Shown here: positions 61,016 through 64,000 of the stretch, piece after piece
Layout: every line of letters begins with the position of its first letter
Position numbering within the stretch: position 1 is the stretch's first letter
Source: Dasypus novemcinctus
Taxonomy: Eukaryota; Chordata; Mammalia; Cingulata; Dasypodidae
Reading direction: 5' to 3'
Assembly (NCBI RefSeq): GCF_030445035.2
Contig: NC_080702.1
Span: 29,009,060 to 29,073,059 of the forward strand
DNA: 64,000 nt
Position numbers and translations under genes: made by a program
Notes under the pieces: generated by a model
Database searches by the model: none
The model's input: only the letters and a program-made list of their open reading frames with translations
Told to the model about the DNA's origin: nothing

Positions 61016-61239
61016 TTTTTTTTTTTGGCCCCTGCCTTTTTGGCCTTTTATTCTTTTTGATTCCCCCCCCCCCCCCACTCTGCCTTGCCTCCATCTCTGT
61101 CCTCTCTCTCTCTCCACTTTTGGGCCCAGCTTTGCTCTCACTCTAGAGTTTGGCTTACCGGTTTGTCTTGCCCTCTTTTTCCTCTCTCCCTCTGGCCTGC
61201 TCATTCTTTTTCTTTTGGAACATGTTTTTCTCAGCCGAC

Positions 61240-61335
61240 ACCGGCCCGAATACTAGACAATATTCCAGTGGAAAACTGTTGCTGTTTTAATCAATTTCTA
61301 TATACTCCACACTAAAAGATTAAAAGGCCTTCCTC
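61240..61335. promoter_or_regulatory. candidate conserved noncoding element
   Basis: gacaatattccagtggaaaa and ctgttttaatcaatttctat form a short AT-rich island with an NFAT-type ggaaaa word. Confidence 0.35.
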
Positions 61336-62143
61336 TCACAAAGGCACACACATGCCTCTCTACAAGCCAAACGCCCTGGCGAATTTTAAAAGTCTTCCTT
61401 CTGCCTTCTAGAATTTTCTTTGCAGTGGTGGGAAAGCCCTTTGCCCCCCCATTTCCACTGCTTTTTTTCCTTCCTCCCCCCTCCCTTAAATCTCCCTTTT
61501 TTTTTTGGCTCCTTCTTTGCAGCATCCTGGCGCCCTTTGCCCTCAGCTGCTTTTTCTCCTGCTCCCCCTTCTCTGCCGCCTCCATGGTCTTGTGGCTCTC
61601 TCCGTGTCCCCCCCCCCCGAGTCCCTGCATTTGCTGGTGGCTCAGAGCCCACGGGAAGCCCGGGCCGAAGGTTTTTTTTTTATTTTTTAATCTTGGCTCT
61701 GGTTCGCTTGCCCCGGCAGGGCGGGCAAGGGAGCGGGCAAGAAGGCTGGGGCGGCTGACGACAGGGACAGGTAATCTTCCCCCTGGAGCCTCGCAACAAA
61801 AGGGGGGACAGTCCCCTTTTGTCTGGGGCTCCCGAGGGCGTGGTGGAATGCAGGTGGAGAGGGCCCTGGGGTGGGGGAGGCGGAGGGAGCTGGGAGCGTT
61901 TCTGATGGAACCCGAGCAGGTCTCCGGGCATGAGTGCCGGCACGAGAGAGAGTGGGACAGAGGGACACGTCTCTCCTTCCCCAAGCCACCCTGGTGCCCC
62001 AGCCAGCCCTCAAGCCGCCTGCTCTTCCTAAAAGGCCGCCCCCACGGCAGGGACAGGGAGAGGGAAGAAGGCTCCCTGGCTACCTGCTCCCTGGAAATCC
62101 TCTCCGCTCACCTCCAAGGTCGCCGCCGGTGGCTAGAGGAGAA

Positions 62144-62162
62144 GGACAATGGACAATTGTTC
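62144..62162. promoter_or_regulatory. candidate SOX dimer site
   Basis: ggacaatggacaattgttc holds two direct ACAAT words and one inverted ATTGT, with ACAATTGT a perfect palindrome. This fits the paired sites used by SOXE factors. Confidence 0.35.
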
Positions 62163-63774
62163 TCCCTTCCCTTTCTGCCCACCAGCCGGGCCCTGCCCGT
62201 GCTGAGCACGCAGGCCTTTGTAGGGGGGCTTTGCGTGGGACCACCGGGCTCCCGAGAGCCCTCCTCCTCGCAGCCCCTGCCCCACCTTTATTTCTGGGCC
62301 CGCCCTGCTCGACCTTTGACCCCGCCCTCCCTCCAGAGGACAAGCTGGGGCCTTCTCCGGCCGCCCCCAAACGGCCACTTGCGTCCTGCAGCGCCACTTG
62401 CGTCCTGCAGCGCTTTCGTGGCCCCCCCACGTGTAGTTTCTCGACAGGCTTGTCTTGACTTTGGGAGGTAAGGTCGCTTCCCCGGGTGGAGAGGCTGGGT
62501 TGGGGGGGGGGCGGGTCTGGTGTCACGACCCTGACATCTTCCCGTCGTGCAGGTGACATCGATTTGTGGAGCGCGGTGCCCTAAGAGCCGCGTCGCCCGC
62601 TGCTGTCCCCTGGGCAGGCTGTGAGCCCCCCTCGGACGGGCCGTTTAGGGCGCGGGTCTGGGGCCTAGGTGTGGGGTGGCACCTTGACCCATCAGGAGGG
62701 TGCAGTGGCAGCCCAGGAGGGAGGGGGCTGCCCTCCTCTTCCTGTGACTCGGTTTCCCCAGGCCCTATCCACTTTCCAGCCCTCTCCGCGTGGCGGTTTC
62801 CTTCCTCGGCTCTCCTTCTCTCGGGCCTAGTTTTTTGGTGGTGGTTGTTCGTTTTTGTCATGCCTTTGCCCCGCTCCCAGGCCACCACGGCATTCGGGCC
62901 CTTGGTCCGGACTGATTTTGTTGGGGATGGGGAGGGCTCGGCCACCTTGGAACGGAGAAGCACCCCGCGGGGCGTGTGCGTGGGGGGCTGGCGGCCCTGC
63001 CCCCGGGGTACAGACGGAGGCCACCAGCGCCCCGGCCACCCCGCCGCTCCTCCCGGGGGGCTGCCGCGCCCGGGGCTGCGTGGAGTGCCTGTCGGCGCAG
63101 GGCTGTGACAGGCGGCTATTTTAATCCTGCTGTCGCAGCTCCTCGTCTCGGCAGCACCGCCGGCCGGGTGTGCGGGGCTGGGCGTGGGCCACGCGGGGCC
63201 GGCCTGGGAGAGCGGCCGCTGCGGGATGAGTGGGGGAACGAGAGACTCCCCCCACCTGGGGGGGGTGAAGGAGCAGCCAGACCCAGGGCCGGCCTGGGGG
63301 TCACCTGCCCGGGAAGTGCCACCACCACCGCCGCCGCTGCCTGCGGGGACACTTCCCGGCCACCCTTTCCTTCTCCCCTCCTTCTATTCGCAGCCCACCC
63401 TGCCGGCTTGTCGCCCCGGCGAGGACAGCCGGGGAAAACTTCCACTCGCCCGTGTGGGCTCCATTTAAAAAAAAAAAAAAAAAAAAAAAGGAGAGCGAGA
63501 GAGAGGAAAAAATAGAACCAGAAAAAAAGGGAGCTTGCGGGGGCCCGGGAGAAAAGACCGAAACCGAAACGCGGCGAGGAGGCGCAGCTGCTTTCTCCGA
63601 GGCCTTCTGGGGCCCGCCTGCCCGGAGACGCGCCTTTATTTATTTATTTTTTCTGGCTTTAAAAAAAAAAAAATCCACGTTTTCCCATCCTCGCCCCCCT
63701 CTCCCCCCCTCTTCCCCCCCCCTTCCACCCCAGCCACCAAATTTGCCGGGGTGGCCGCTGCCAAATGGACCAGA

Positions 63775-63985
63775 GTGGGCGCCTGGAATGAAAAATTCAT
63801 AACTGCTGGACTTCGCTTGTTCATTAGACGTGAACTTGTGGATCGGGCAAATTGTTTTCGGTCTCCAACCGCCGGGGGGCTCTCCCCCCCCCCCAACCCC
63901 GTGCCGGCTCCCCTCGTCCCTCCTCCCCTTGGAAGCAGCCATTGGCTGCCCACGGATGTCTCTTTGCCAAATAGGTGGATCCGTC
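63775..63985. promoter_or_regulatory. candidate conserved noncoding element at the window end
   Basis: atgaaaaattcataactgct, gttcattagacgtgaacttg and, further right, cattggctgcc and ttgccaaatagg (NFI half-sites). Confidence 0.35.
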
Positions 63986-64000
63986 TCCCTCTCCCGCCCG

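Larger units (their letters stand above)
39019..64000 (+). other. NFIX: NFIX intron 1 (incomplete)
   Basis: At least 25 kb without recognisable exons. It is GC-rich with many open frames that overlap in all six frames and resemble nothing known. Young SINEs and LINEs are absent; one MIR-like fragment, one 113-base duplication and one large minisatellite are the only repeats named. Secondary CpG islands and AT-richer islands are listed separately. Confidence 0.8.

Overview
This is mammalian genomic DNA. The split genes with GT-AG introns, CpG islands, ancient MIR/L2/MER5 repeats and LINE-1 3' ends all show it. The young SINEs are tRNA-derived, about 400 bp long, with a very uniform tail-proximal 'gcgcatcagcactgcgcatgggcc'-type body. 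I recognise them as the DAS family of armadillos, and several L1 3' ends resemble xenarthran L1. The best guess is therefore Dasypus or a close relative (inference from repeat families, no database search). The gene order RAD23A(+), GADD45GIP1(-), DAND5(+), NFIX(+) is the order known from human 19p13.13.

Layout. 1-1131: RAD23A intron 1 (exon 1 lies left of the window). 1132-4420: RAD23A coding exons 2-9, then a 3' UTR to an AATAAA at 5051. 5536-7514: GADD45GIP1 on the minus strand, two exons, tail-to-tail with RAD23A. 7.6-20.2 kb: intergenic, packed with DAS SINEs, L1/L2 fragments and a TTCC/TTTC microsatellite; GC-rich islands with CTCF-like motifs lie at 14.6 and 18.7-18.9 kb. 20551-24002: DAND5, two exons, with an A-rich, G-poor minisatellite in its intron. 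24.0-38.2 kb: DAND5-NFIX intergenic DNA with candidate regulatory elements at 25.3, 27.7 and 28.4 kb, a 3-kb TGACAG-rich minisatellite (28.7-31.7 kb) and a second minisatellite (32.2-34.6 kb) interrupted by a SINE and an L1 piece. 38.2-39.8 kb: the NFIX CpG-island promoter with first coding exon 38992-39018. 39019-64000: NFIX intron 1 (at least 25 kb). It has no coding sequence I can support, almost no young repeats, one 2.1-kb ACAC-type minisatellite, secondary CpG islands and several AT-richer islands that look like conserved noncoding elements.

Biology. RAD23A (ubiquitin receptor/XPC partner) and GADD45GIP1 (mitoribosomal protein mL64) are housekeeping genes. DAND5 (secreted Nodal antagonist for left-right patterning) and NFIX (NFI transcription factor) are developmental genes. 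They sit beside each other but share no pathway, so a chromatin boundary between the two halves is plausible, and CTCF-like motifs occur there. I found no new multigene system. The most unusual content is the set of large minisatellites with higher-order repeat structure and the candidate noncoding regulatory elements.
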